Origin: an uncultured Porphyromonadaceae bacterium
GTDB taxonomy: Bacteria > Bacteroidota > Bacteroidia > Bacteroidales > Muribaculaceae
Direction of reading: 5' to 3'
Assembly: GCA_900550395.1 (NCBI GenBank)
Contig: URSD01000055.1
Location: 1-11,836, forward strand
Length of the DNA stretch: 11,836 nucleotides
A model generated the notes under the pieces. It did not search any database and had not been told where the DNA came from. It saw only the letters and a program-made list of their open reading frames with translations. Positions 1 to 7,688 of the stretch are shown here, in pieces (the first letter of the stretch is position 1; each line of letters opens with the position of its first letter). A program made the position numbers and the translations under genes.

Positions 1-1
1 C

Positions 2-643
2 CAGACCGAAGCAGCCCTCATCCCTGTCAACAGCGGTGGTGCTCTGCTGAACATGAACGGCGAAGTTATCGGTATCAACTCTGCAAAACTTGCTTCCACA
101 GAAGTAGAAGGTATGGGTTATGCAATTTCTATGAACGATGCATATGATACGATTGAAGAGCTGATGAATGAGACGACAAGAACAAAAGTCTCCGATGATG
201 AGAAAGCAAGCCTTGGCATCTCCGGTACCGGTGTAAGTGATGAGGCAGCAGAAGCTTATGGCATTCCGTCCGGTGTCTTTGTGTCACAGGTAACCGAAGG
301 CGGGGCAGCAGAGCAGGCAGGTATCACAGCAAACTCGATCATTACTGCATTTGACGGCAAATCCGTCAGCGATATCAGCGAACTGAAAAGTCGTCTGGAA
401 TACTATAAAGCAGGCGAAGAAGTAGAAGTAACCTTACAGGTACCGGATGGCAATGGTTATACGGAAAAAACCGTTACCGTCACCCTCGGAAAAGCGGACA
501 GCAGCACAAGCGGAAGCAGCCTGCAGTCCGGCAGCGACGAAAGTCAGGATCAGAACCAGGGACAGGATCCGTATAATTACGGCGGTTCCGATGACAATTC
601 CGGAAACTATTTCCGTTTCTCAAACAGCCAGAAAAGCTTTTGA
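2..643 (+). CDS. HtrA/DegP-family serine protease with PDZ domain, 5' partial
   Basis: Only the last 213 residues are in the window; the reading frame is open from base 2, so the true start lies upstream. The first visible residues are the end of the trypsin-like domain around the catalytic serine (QTEAALIPVNSGGALLN, Ser at visible residue 11), followed by the usual strand NGEVIGINSAK. A single PDZ domain covers roughly visible residues 70-150 (GISGTGVSDEAAEAYGIPSG, then a GGAAEQAGI stretch). The tail is a low-complexity Ser/Gly/Asp/Gln-rich segment ending QKSF, typical of Clostridial HtrA proteins. The family degrades or refolds misfolded exported proteins at the cell surface; Firmicute members have an N-terminal membrane anchor, which is not visible here. 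One oddity is that the usual INPGNSGG reads LIPVNSGG, which replaces the glycine contributing to the oxyanion hole. The family call is firm; catalytic activity is uncertain. Confidence 0.9.
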   Translation, partial: QTEAALIPVNSGGALLNMNGEVIGINSAKLASTEVEGMGYAISMNDAYDTIEELMNETTRTKVSDDEKASLGISGTGVSDEAAEAYGIPSGVFVSQVTEGGAAEQAGITANSIITAFDGKSVSDISELKSRLEYYKAGEEVEVTLQVPDGNGYTEKTVTVTLGKADSSTSGSSLQSGSDESQDQNQGQDPYNYGGSDDNSGNYFRFSNSQKSF

Positions 644-718
644 ACAGAAAAAATATCTTAAAAATTTCCATACAGCCAAATTACAGATACAAAGTTTGCC
701 CCTGACATTTTATAACGA

Positions 719-765
719 CCCTTTACAGTACGGCTTTTCAAATGCTATACTGTAGAGGGTTTTTT
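719..765 (+). terminator. Intrinsic terminator of the htrA-like gene
   Basis: The arms CCCTTTACAGTA (719-730) and TACTGTAGAGGG (748-759) pair over 12 bp with a single G-U wobble. The loop is 17 nt, and six T residues follow immediately (760-765). This is a textbook Rho-independent terminator about 75 bp after the protease stop codon. Confidence 0.85.
722..751 (+). promoter_or_regulatory. Possible sigma-A promoter of the TPR lipoprotein gene, embedded in the terminator
   Basis: TTTACA (722-727) and TATACT (746-751) are separated by 18 bp, with a TGn extension just before the -10 box (TGC, 743-745). The fit to a vegetative Firmicute promoter is good and the position suits the gene starting at 798. 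Both hexamers lie in the terminator hairpin (the -35-like box in its left arm, the -10-like box across its loop and right arm), so the match could partly be coincidence. Confidence 0.5.
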
Positions 766-797
766 GACGAAAAGAAACATAGATGAGGAGTATACTT

Positions 798-1757
798 ATG
801 AAGAAAAGATTTGCGATCATTCTGACAGCGGCAGCTCTTTCCATGACCGGATGCAGTCTGCTTGGGCAGGATACTTACTATATAGATCAGGGAATGGAAC
901 AGATAAACAGCGGCAATTATGAGGAGGCACTGACCAGCTTTTCTTCCGCAGAGCAGGAAGGGAAGCATCTCGTGGAGAGTTACCGCGGCAGCGGCATGGC
1001 GTATATGGCACTTGGAGAATACGACAAGGCGGTAGAGGCATTTGACCGTGCAGTGGATCTGACAAAAGAGAAGCAGAAAGATGTGAGGAAAGATATTCTG
1101 ATGTACAAGGCAACGGCACTGTATCAGTCCGGCGATTACGAGGGGGCGGCCAAAGTCTGCGATACGATCCAGACTTTCGGGGACAGTGCAGATGCTTATT
1201 ATCTTCAGGGACTGTGCTATATGGAGCTGGATGAGAAGGATAAAGCAGGTGTGGACTTTACGACTGCGGTCAAATTATCTCCGCAGGACTACGATCTGCT
1301 TCTGAATATTTATGAATGTTATGATGACAAGAATCTTTCCGCAGAGGGGGATGCTTATCTTCAGCAGGCTCTGGCGATCAACAGCGATGATTCTGAAGAT
1401 AATTACCAGAAAGCGAGAATTTATTATTTTCTTGGCGATTATGACGATGCAAAGACAGAGCTGAATAATATGGCAGACAGCATGGATGAGCGTTCGACCA
1501 TGCTTCTGTGCAGAACTTATATGAAGCAGGATGACACCGCACACGCAAGGCAGCTTTATCAGCAGTACATGGACAAATACGGTGAGACACCGGAGGCATA
1601 CAATGGCATGGTACTGTGTGATATTGCGGATGAAAATTATGACAGTGCCTTGGAAAACATCACAAAAGGCCTGGCACTTTCAAACGACAAAGGAAAACAG
1701 GATCTGTATTTTAACGAGATTGATGTCAATGAAAAGACGCTGGATTTTTCTTTTTAA
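798..1757 (+). CDS. TPR-repeat lipoprotein, 3' end replaced at a junction
   Basis: The start at 798 is chosen over an in-frame ATG at 783 because GAGGAG (785-790) sits 7 bp ahead of it and because the protein then begins with a clean lipoprotein signal peptide. MKKRFAIILTAAALSMTGC has the lipobox MTGC, with the lipidated Cys at residue 19. The rest (319 aa) is built of tetratricopeptide repeats: helices with the A/G/Y pattern occur at about residues 25-55, 60-90, 98-125, 130-160, 200-230 and 265-300. Such proteins act as surface scaffolds for protein-protein contacts; the partner is unknown. The C-terminus ends abruptly at EKTLDFSF, in the middle of what should be another TPR helix pair. The following DNA is Bacteroidota in character, so the true C-terminus is missing. 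The gene is transcribed in the same direction as the protease but lies behind its terminator. Confidence 0.85.
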   Translation: MKKRFAIILTAAALSMTGCSLLGQDTYYIDQGMEQINSGNYEEALTSFSSAEQEGKHLVESYRGSGMAYMALGEYDKAVEAFDRAVDLTKEKQKDVRKDILMYKATALYQSGDYEGAAKVCDTIQTFGDSADAYYLQGLCYMELDEKDKAGVDFTTAVKLSPQDYDLLLNIYECYDDKNLSAEGDAYLQQALAINSDDSEDNYQKARIYYFLGDYDDAKTELNNMADSMDERSTMLLCRTYMKQDDTAHARQLYQQYMDKYGETPEAYNGMVLCDIADENYDSALENITKGLALSNDKGKQDLYFNEIDVNEKTLDFSF

Positions 1758-1781
1758 ACACATCAACACATTTCAATCTGA
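1745..1781. other. Junction between Firmicutes-type and Bacteroidota-type DNA
   Basis: Left of about 1750 the DNA has Clostridial character: a Shine-Dalgarno start, a moderate-GC TPR lipoprotein and an intrinsic terminator with a T-tract. Right of about 1760 begins a GC-rich Bacteroidota surface-lipoprotein operon. The switch interrupts a TPR unit at a T-rich stretch (GGATTTTTCTTTTTAAAC) and leaves only about 23 bp of leader before the next start codon. No transposase, integrase, tRNA or duplicated target site is seen. The likeliest reading is an artificial contig join; horizontal insertion is the less likely alternative. Confidence 0.75.
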
Positions 1782-3475
1782 TGAGAAAAAACATTATCAT
1801 CGCAGGAGGCCTGGCTGTGGCCTTCTTCGGAGCATGCCAACTGTTTACATCGTGCGGTTACGACGATGACAAACTCTGGGAAAACGTCGACAACCTCGGC
1901 CAACGCGTTGCAAAGCTGGAGGAACAGATGGCCGACGCCAACAATGACCTAAAGGCCCTGCACACCATCATCGACGCCCTAAGCAATCAGGTGACAATCA
2001 CATCAGTCACCCCGACGGCCAACGGTTACGAAATCATCTTCTCCGACGGCCGCAAAGCCACCATATCAAACGGCACAGACGGCACGAGCGCGCCTCTGGT
2101 GAGCGTGCGTCAGGACGAAGACGGCAACTATTACTGGACTCTCGGCGGAGAATGGCTCATAGTGGACGGCCACAAAGTACGCGCCAACGGCATCGACGGC
2201 GAAGACGGCAAGGACGGCGGCGCGCCGGGCATAGCTCCCCAGCTGCGCATCAGCACCGCGACAGGCGAATGGGAAATATCGACCGACGGCGGCAAGACAT
2301 GGACATCGACAGGCGTAAAGGCGCAGGGCAGCGACGGCGACAGCCTCTTCAGCGCCATTGACGCCTCCGACCCGGCCTATGTGCTGTTCACCCTCGCCGA
2401 CGGCACTCAGTTCCGACTGGCCCGCTACGACGCCTCCGCGCCCCGCTTTGAAGTACAGGGATGCGACGGCTTGCAGGAGATACTTGCCGGAAAGGAGCGC
2501 ACGTACGACGTCACGGCTGAAAATGTCGCCGACTACACCATAGCCAAGCCCGACGGATGGCGCGTGGCCTACGCCGACGGAAAGCTGACAGTAACGGCTC
2601 CCACCGCGGCAAACGCCTTCGCCGAGACCGAAGGCACCGTAGCCGTCACCGCCGTATCGGCATCCGGACGCAGCCTCATTGTGAAAATACACGTCAAGGC
2701 AGTGCCTTACCTGCTGCGCGTGCTCACCTTCGAGGACGCCGACGCCCGCTTCGACACCTTCACGCTCGACTACTGCGGCAAGACGATAAGGACCTGGAGC
2801 GACCTCATAGACGACAAACAGTACGGAGGCCAGATGCTCTACGGCAGCGGTTACGGAATGGACGAGCCTTACTGGTGGTACGACCAGAACAACACGGAGC
2901 TGATGCACGTGATGCCCGAGGCATACGGCAGTTACTGCTTCTGGGGAGGAGGGCACGCCGTATCGAACTACAAGGACACGGACCTGAGCCACGGCGACTT
3001 CATGCACCAGCTGTCGGTCTACAGCGCCACGGGCGGCCATAACGGCTCGGCACAGTTCGTCATGCACTTCGGATATGCCGACGACTCGCAGTACCATTCG
3101 GACGCCATCCTGCCTGCCCTGCAGTTCGGAGACGGCAAGGCGCGCGTCATCGACCACATGTACGTGATGTGGAGCACCTACCTTGCCAACTGCCTCCTCA
3201 ACGGCAACGGACTCACGACACCCCTCGGCCCCGAAAACTATGTCAAACTTGTAGCCGCGGGCTACGACGCTCAGGACAATCTGACGGGCAAAGTGGAACT
3301 TTTCATCGCCGGCAAGAACGGCAACATCACCGACTGGACCAAGTGGGACCTGTCGCCTCTGGGCGCGGTGGCCAAGGTGCAGTTCAACGTGGCGGGCGAC
3401 ACGGACAACGGCTACGGGTTCAGCCAGCCCGCATATTTCGCATACGACGACGTAGCCGTAAGATTTGAAGAATGA
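1781..3475 (+). CDS. Surface lipoprotein with DUF4988-like N-terminus and DUF4465-like C-terminal domain; probable B12-locus accessory protein
   Basis: This is a 564-residue exported lipoprotein. The signal peptide ends at a lipobox-like FTSC with Cys25, followed by GYDDD, an acidic stretch of the kind that promotes surface export in Bacteroidota. Residues about 31-70 form a coiled coil (LWENVDNLGQRVAKLEEQM). A beta-rich DUF4988-type region with two 'dG..W' repeats and a short collagen-like GIDGEDGKDG stretch (about 137-146) follows. Next come an Ig-like module (about 222-307) and a DUF4465-like beta-sandwich from about 314 to the end (starting LTFEDADARFDTFTLD and ending FAYDDVAVRFEE). The stop overlaps the next start as ATGA, so the two genes are translationally coupled. 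Position just upstream of btuG- and btuB-like genes suggests a role in corrinoid capture or handling at the cell surface; I recall DUF4465-type lipoproteins from Bacteroides B12 loci but cannot verify this here. A direct ligand is not evident from sequence. The natural promoter and leader are missing because the junction lies 23-30 bp upstream. Confidence 0.8.
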   Translation: MRKNIIIAGGLAVAFFGACQLFTSCGYDDDKLWENVDNLGQRVAKLEEQMADANNDLKALHTIIDALSNQVTITSVTPTANGYEIIFSDGRKATISNGTDGTSAPLVSVRQDEDGNYYWTLGGEWLIVDGHKVRANGIDGEDGKDGGAPGIAPQLRISTATGEWEISTDGGKTWTSTGVKAQGSDGDSLFSAIDASDPAYVLFTLADGTQFRLARYDASAPRFEVQGCDGLQEILAGKERTYDVTAENVADYTIAKPDGWRVAYADGKLTVTAPTAANAFAETEGTVAVTAVSASGRSLIVKIHVKAVPYLLRVLTFEDADARFDTFTLDYCGKTIRTWSDLIDDKQYGGQMLYGSGYGMDEPYWWYDQNNTELMHVMPEAYGSYCFWGGGHAVSNYKDTDLSHGDFMHQLSVYSATGGHNGSAQFVMHFGYADDSQYHSDAILPALQFGDGKARVIDHMYVMWSTYLANCLLNGNGLTTPLGPENYVKLVAAGYDAQDNLTGKVELFIAGKNGNITDWTKWDLSPLGAVAKVQFNVAGDTDNGYGFSQPAYFAYDDVAVRFEE

Positions 3476-4437
3476 AGCAATTACCCTTAATACCCCTCGG
3501 GCTGCTGTTGCTGGCCGCAGCCACCGGCGCCTGCAACAAGGACGGCGTCATAGACGCCCCGGAGCCGGATCCCGGAACCGACAGCCCCGTGCGGCCTCCT
3601 TCGGCATCCGGCTCGGCGCGCAGCACGCGCGTCTTCGAGTGGATGCCGGCCCCCGGCCAGTTCATCAATGAGCCGAGCGCGGGTGCCATCACCACGATGG
3701 AACAGGCCTGCGACCGGGCTCAGCAACGGCTCGACGCCGGACAGTACGTCTCGCTCGGCGCGTTCGGCGGCTACATCGTCGTGGGCTTCGACCACAGCAT
3801 CACGGCCGGCGCCTCGGGCTACGACTTCGCTATCGGCGGCAATGCGTTTTTCAACGCAGGCACAGGCGAAGGCGGCAGCAACGAGCCCGGCATAGTCTAC
3901 GTGATGCAGGACAGCAACGGCAACGGACTCCCCGACGACACATGGTACGAACTGAGGGGCAGCGAGACAGGCACCCCAGCCTGCCTCCGCGATTACGCCG
4001 TCACCTACTACCGGCCCAAGACGGCAGGCAGCGACATACGCTGGACCGACAGCGAGGGCCGGGAGGGCACCGTGGACTATCTCAAGGCCTTCCATCCACA
4101 GGACAGCTACTATCCGGCGTGGATTGACCTTGAGTCGTACACTCTGCGCGGCACACGCCTTGAAGCACGCACCACGCAGGACCCCAACACCGGTCTCTGG
4201 GACAACAGCGCCTTCGGATTCGGCTACGCCGACAACATGGGCGACGACGTGCTGCCCGGCGACCCCATGCGCAACGGCTTCCGCATCTCCGACGCCATGC
4301 TGCCCGACGGCAGTCCGGCCGGACTGAAGCATATCGACTTCGTCAAGGTACAGACCGGCGTCAACTCCAAGGCCGGATGGCTCGGCGAAGTATCCACCGA
4401 AGTGTTTTTCTTTGAGGACCTTCATCTGAAAAAATAG
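3472..4437 (+). CDS. Surface lipoprotein of the B12-uptake locus, calcium-loop motif, unknown function
   Basis: This 321-residue lipoprotein has a hydrophobic signal (LIPLGLLLLAAATGAC) with the lipid-carrying Cys at residue 21. A Pro/Ser-rich linker (about 30-50) leads to a single globular beta-rich domain (about 52-321). Residues 147-156 (DSNGNGLPDD) match a DxNxNGxxDD calcium-binding loop, followed by TWYELRGSE, a signature of the Bacteroidota 'cell surface protein' family that neighbours YncE-like propellers. Its start overlaps the stop of the gene before it (ATGA), and a hairpin follows its stop. Together with the neighbours this suggests an outer-leaflet accessory component of corrinoid uptake. 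No catalytic motif is visible and the exact function is unknown. Confidence 0.8.
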   Translation: MKQLPLIPLGLLLLAAATGACNKDGVIDAPEPDPGTDSPVRPPSASGSARSTRVFEWMPAPGQFINEPSAGAITTMEQACDRAQQRLDAGQYVSLGAFGGYIVVGFDHSITAGASGYDFAIGGNAFFNAGTGEGGSNEPGIVYVMQDSNGNGLPDDTWYELRGSETGTPACLRDYAVTYYRPKTAGSDIRWTDSEGREGTVDYLKAFHPQDSYYPAWIDLESYTLRGTRLEARTTQDPNTGLWDNSAFGFGYADNMGDDVLPGDPMRNGFRISDAMLPDGSPAGLKHIDFVKVQTGVNSKAGWLGEVSTEVFFFEDLHLKK

Positions 4438-4451
4438 ATTCTTTTCTGTCG

Positions 4452-4492
4452 ATCCCCGGCGTACGGGAACCAAAGTTTCCGCCGTCGGGGAT
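4452..4492 (+). terminator. Strong hairpin after the lipoprotein pair, probable terminator or attenuator
   Basis: ATCCCCG (4452-4458) and the following bases pair with the arm ending CGGGGAT (4486-4492). About 16 pairs form, interrupted by one small internal loop around 4462-4463/4482, and the loop is CAAA (4471-4474). The tail is only moderately T-rich (TATTT), so termination efficiency is uncertain. Its right arm overlaps the -33 region of the btuG promoter. Confidence 0.65.
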
Positions 4493-4507
4493 TATTTGCT
4501 AACTTTG
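4476..4507 (+). promoter_or_regulatory. Bacteroidota-type promoter of btuG-btuB
   Basis: TAACTTTG (4500-4507) matches the TAnnTTTG -7 element of the Bacteroidota primary sigma factor. TTTC (4476-4479) lies 20 bp upstream in place of the -33 TTTG. Transcription would begin around 4513, leaving a leader of only about 10 nt before the ATG at 4522, which is common in this phylum. Confidence 0.65.
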
Positions 4508-4521
4508 CACGAAAAACGAAT

Positions 4522-5604
4522 ATGCGCAACAGTTTCCATAGCCTCCTTGCCGTCGTCATGGTCGTAACAGCCATGATGACTGCCGCATGCATGCGGTGGG
4601 ATTACGGCCGGGAGGACGAGGAATTCAATACATCCGGAGGCGGACTGTTCGTCGTCTGCGAAGGCAATTTCCAGTACGGCAACGCTTCCCTGTCGTATTA
4701 CGACCCGACTACCGACCATGTGGAGAACGAGGTGTTCCAGCGGGCCAACGGCATGCGCCTCGGCGATGTGGCCCAGTCGATGACAATATACGGCGGCAGG
4801 GGATGGATAGTAGTAAACAACAGCCATGTGGTTTTCGCCATAGACCCGCGCACCTTCCGGGAGACGGGGCGCATCGAGAACCTCACCTCGCCGCGCTACA
4901 TCCACTTCCTGAGCGAGGATAAAGCCTACGTGACGCAGCTCTGGGACAACCGCATATTCATTGTCAACCCGAAGACCTACAGCGTCACCGGATACATAGA
5001 AGTACCGGGGATGGAGATGGGGACAGGCTCCACCGAGCAGATGGTACAGAAGGGACGCTACGTATACTGCAACTGCTGGAGCTACCAGAACAGCATCATA
5101 AAAATAGACACCGAGACTGACCGCGTGGTCGACCGCCTGGAGGTGGGCATCCAGCCCACATCGCTCGTACTCGACCGCAACGGCAACCTATGGACCGGTA
5201 CGGACGGCGGCTACGAAGGCTCGCCCTACGGCTACGAGGCACCCGGACTGTTCTGCATCTCCACAGAATCGTTCTCCGTCGTGCGGGAGTTCCGTCTGCG
5301 TCTCGGCGACTCGCTGAGCGAGCTTCAACTCAACGGCACACACGACAAGCTGTACTGGATCAACGACGACATCTGGGAGATGGACGTCGACTCCCGGCGC
5401 CTGCCGGCCCGGCCGGTGATAGAAAGCCGCGGCACAAAATACTACGGACTTACGGTCAGCCCCGCCGACGGCGACATCTACGTGGCCGACGCCATAGACT
5501 ACCAGCAGCAGGGCATCATCTACCGGTACAGCGGCGACGGCAGACTCAAGGCGCAGTTCTACGTGGGCATAATTCCGGGCGCATATTGCTGGTACAGGCC
5601 ATGA
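4522..5604 (+). CDS. btuG: BtuG-like surface cobalamin-binding beta-propeller lipoprotein (YncE/DUF5074 family)
   Basis: This 360-residue lipoprotein has a signal peptide ending VTAMMTAAC, with the lipidated Cys at residue 23 and an acidic stretch (GREDEEF) nearby. The mature part shows repeated four-strand blades with the YncE/DUF5074 pattern. The first blade begins GGGLFVVCEGNFQYGNASLS, and later ones contain IFIVNPKTYSVTGYI, SIIKIDTETDRVVDRLEVG, LFCISTESFSVVREF and IYRYSGDGRLKAQF. The length fits a seven-bladed propeller. In Bacteroides thetaiotaomicron the BtuG proteins bind B12 at the cell surface with extremely high affinity and form a lid on BtuB. The symbol rests on fold plus position: the stop overlaps the start of the TonB receptor gene (ATGA), so the two proteins are made together. 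Specificity for cobalamin rather than another corrinoid cannot be read from sequence. Confidence 0.8.
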   Translation: MRNSFHSLLAVVMVVTAMMTAACMRWDYGREDEEFNTSGGGLFVVCEGNFQYGNASLSYYDPTTDHVENEVFQRANGMRLGDVAQSMTIYGGRGWIVVNNSHVVFAIDPRTFRETGRIENLTSPRYIHFLSEDKAYVTQLWDNRIFIVNPKTYSVTGYIEVPGMEMGTGSTEQMVQKGRYVYCNCWSYQNSIIKIDTETDRVVDRLEVGIQPTSLVLDRNGNLWTGTDGGYEGSPYGYEAPGLFCISTESFSVVREFRLRLGDSLSELQLNGTHDKLYWINDDIWEMDVDSRRLPARPVIESRGTKYYGLTVSPADGDIYVADAIDYQQQGIIYRYSGDGRLKAQFYVGIIPGAYCWYRP

Positions 5605-7676
5605 ACACTACCCTTACACATATATCGCGTATCTCGCGCGCGGCGCGGCTGCTGACGTTGCTGCCGGCGGCGTTCTGCACCCCGGCCGCCGCTACGGCGC
5701 AGGAGGCTCCCGCCCCGGAAGAACTTGCCAATATAGACGTGTGGGCACGACGCCCGATGAAAGAGATAGGCGTGCAGCAGACGGCGATAGACTCGGCAGC
5801 ACTGCGCGATAACGTGGCCCTCTCGATGGCCGACATACTCACCTACAACAGCTCGGTGTTCGTCAAGAGCTACGGGCGCGCCACGCTCTCGACCGTAGCC
5901 TTCCGCGGCACATCGCCGAGCCACACGCAGGTGACATGGAACGGCATGCGCATCAACAACCCGATGCTGGGCATGACCGACTTCTCCACCATCCCCTCCT
6001 TCTTCATCGACAAGGCGTCGCTGCTGCACGGCAGCTCCAGCGTCAACGAGACCGGAGGCGGCCTCGGCGGCCTGGTGCGCCTCTCCACGACACCGCGCGT
6101 GCCGGATGGCGCGCATGCGCAGTACGTGCAGGGTGTGGGGTCGTTCAGCACGTTCGACGAATTCGCCCGCTTCAGCTACGGCGGCGAGCACTGGAGCAGC
6201 TCCACGCGCGTGGTATACTCCTCGTCGCCCAACGACTACAAGTACATCAACCACGACAAGAAGGTCAACATCTACGACGACGACCACAACATCATCGGCA
6301 GCTACCACCCAGTGGAGCGCAACCGCAGCGGCGCCTTCCACGACCTGCACGCCCTCCAGGAGATATACTACGACACGAAGAAAGGCTCGCGCTTCGGCCT
6401 GAACATATGGTACATCCACAGCAACCGCGAGCTGCCGATGCTCACCACCGACTACGGCGAGGAGAGCCAGTTCGAGAACCGCCAGCGCGAGCGCACCCTG
6501 CGCACCGTGGCGAGCTGGGACCTGCTGCGCGACCGCTGGCGCCTGACGGCCCGCGGCGGCTACATCCACACCCGGATGGCCTACGACTACCGGCGCGAGG
6601 TGGCGCCGGACCACTGGGCGTCGATGACCCGTTCGCGCTCGCGCGTCAACACCTTCTACGGGCAGGTGGACGGCGACTGGAACCCGTCGCGCCGCTGGTT
6701 CTTCACCGCCGGCGTGTCGGCCCACCAGCATTTCGTGCGCTCCGAGGACAAGAACATAATACTCCAGGACGGCGGCCGTGCCATCGTGGGCTACGACAAG
6801 GGCCGCATAGAGCTGAGCGCATCGGCGTCGGCAAAGTGGCAGCCCGTGGAGCCCGTGGGCATCTCGCTGATGCTGCGGCAGGAGATGTTCGGTACCCGCT
6901 GGGCGCCCGTCATTCCCGCGCTGTTCGTGGACGGTCTGCTGTGGCGGCGCCACAACGTGATGCTGAAGGCATCGGTGTCGCGCAACCACAAGTTTCCGAC
7001 GCTGAACGACCTGTACTTTCTGCCCGGCGGCAACCCGAACCTGCGCAGCGAGAAAGGCTGGAGCTATGACGCCGGGACATCGTTCTCCACGCGAGTGAGC
7101 CGTTCGGGCAAAGTTGGTCTCGGGGGCAGCCTTACGTGGTTCGACTCGCGCATCGACGACTGGATAATCTGGCTCCCCACCCCCAAAGGCTTCTTCTCGC
7201 CCCGCAACGTCAAGAAAGTGCATGCCTATGGCATCGAGGCCAAGGCCAACGTGACGGCCGAGCCTTTCAGCGGCTGGCTGCTCGACGTACACGGCTCCTA
7301 CTCCTGGACTCCCTCGGTGAACCGCGGCGAACCCATGTCGCCCGCCGACCAGTCTGTCGGCAAGCAGCTGCCCTACGTGCCGCGCCATTCGGCATCCCTC
7401 AGCGGCCGTCTGTCGTGGCGCCGCTGGAGTTTCCTCTACAAGTGGGCCTACTACTCGGAGCGATTCACGATGTCGAGCAACGATTACAGCATCAGCGGCC
7501 ACCTGCCGCCATACTTCATGAGCAACGTAACGCTTGAGAAAAGTCTGCGTATCAATCCCGTAGACCTCCAGCTGAAACTCGCCGTGAACAATCTATTCGA
7601 CGAGGACTACCTCTCCGTGCTGTCGCGTCCCATGCCGGGCATCAACTTCGAGTTCTTCCTCGGCATCTCGTTCTGA
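5601..7676 (+). CDS. btuB: BtuB-like TonB-dependent outer-membrane cobalamin transporter
   Basis: This 691-residue receptor starts at the ATG at 5601, which overlaps the btuG stop; an in-frame extension upstream would read through btuG in the wrong frame and has no signal peptide. The signal peptide ends at about residue 34 (ATAQ-EAPAPEE). A plug domain covers about 50-155, with typical stretches such as VAFRGTSPSHTQVTWNGMRI and SSSVNETGGGLGGLVRLST. A 22-strand-type beta-barrel fills the rest, including GGNPNLRSEKGWSYDAG around residues 475-490. The protein ends with an aromatic residue (FFLGISF), as outer-membrane barrels do for BAM recognition. There is no N-terminal carboxypeptidase-like extension, so it resembles BtuB/cobalamin-type transporters rather than SusC proteins. 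Pairing with a BtuG-like lipoprotein supports B12 as cargo. Only 12 bp separate its stop from the convergent gene at 7689, and no terminator is visible. Confidence 0.85.
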   Translation: MNTTLTHISRISRAARLLTLLPAAFCTPAAATAQEAPAPEELANIDVWARRPMKEIGVQQTAIDSAALRDNVALSMADILTYNSSVFVKSYGRATLSTVAFRGTSPSHTQVTWNGMRINNPMLGMTDFSTIPSFFIDKASLLHGSSSVNETGGGLGGLVRLSTTPRVPDGAHAQYVQGVGSFSTFDEFARFSYGGEHWSSSTRVVYSSSPNDYKYINHDKKVNIYDDDHNIIGSYHPVERNRSGAFHDLHALQEIYYDTKKGSRFGLNIWYIHSNRELPMLTTDYGEESQFENRQRERTLRTVASWDLLRDRWRLTARGGYIHTRMAYDYRREVAPDHWASMTRSRSRVNTFYGQVDGDWNPSRRWFFTAGVSAHQHFVRSEDKNIILQDGGRAIVGYDKGRIELSASASAKWQPVEPVGISLMLRQEMFGTRWAPVIPALFVDGLLWRRHNVMLKASVSRNHKFPTLNDLYFLPGGNPNLRSEKGWSYDAGTSFSTRVSRSGKVGLGGSLTWFDSRIDDWIIWLPTPKGFFSPRNVKKVHAYGIEAKANVTAEPFSGWLLDVHGSYSWTPSVNRGEPMSPADQSVGKQLPYVPRHSASLSGRLSWRRWSFLYKWAYYSERFTMSSNDYSISGHLPPYFMSNVTLEKSLRINPVDLQLKLAVNNLFDEDYLSVLSRPMPGINFEFFLGISF

Positions 7677-7688
7677 AAGAGGGAATTA

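Noticed and set aside
783..797. Earlier ATG for the TPR lipoprotein
   Set aside because: It would place the Shine-Dalgarno GAGGAG inside the coding region and add residues ahead of a clean lipoprotein signal; the start at 798 fits better.
2066..3157. Minus-strand open frame of 363 codons opposite the DUF4465-like lipoprotein gene
   Set aside because: Same shadow effect in GC-rich DNA; the translation is compositionally biased and resembles no protein family.
3487..4473. Minus-strand open frame of 328 codons opposite the second lipoprotein gene
   Set aside because: Antisense shadow; no signal, motif or promoter supports it.
5190..5600. In-frame upstream extension of the btuB-like gene
   Set aside because: It would translate btuG DNA in another frame as an Arg-rich sequence; the ATG at 5601 gives a proper signal peptide and an ATGA overlap.
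5559..7502. Long minus-strand open frame (647 codons) opposite btuB
   Set aside because: It is a GC-rich antisense shadow: Val/Ala/Arg/His-rich low-complexity translation, no domain pattern, and it lies opposite a well-supported receptor gene.
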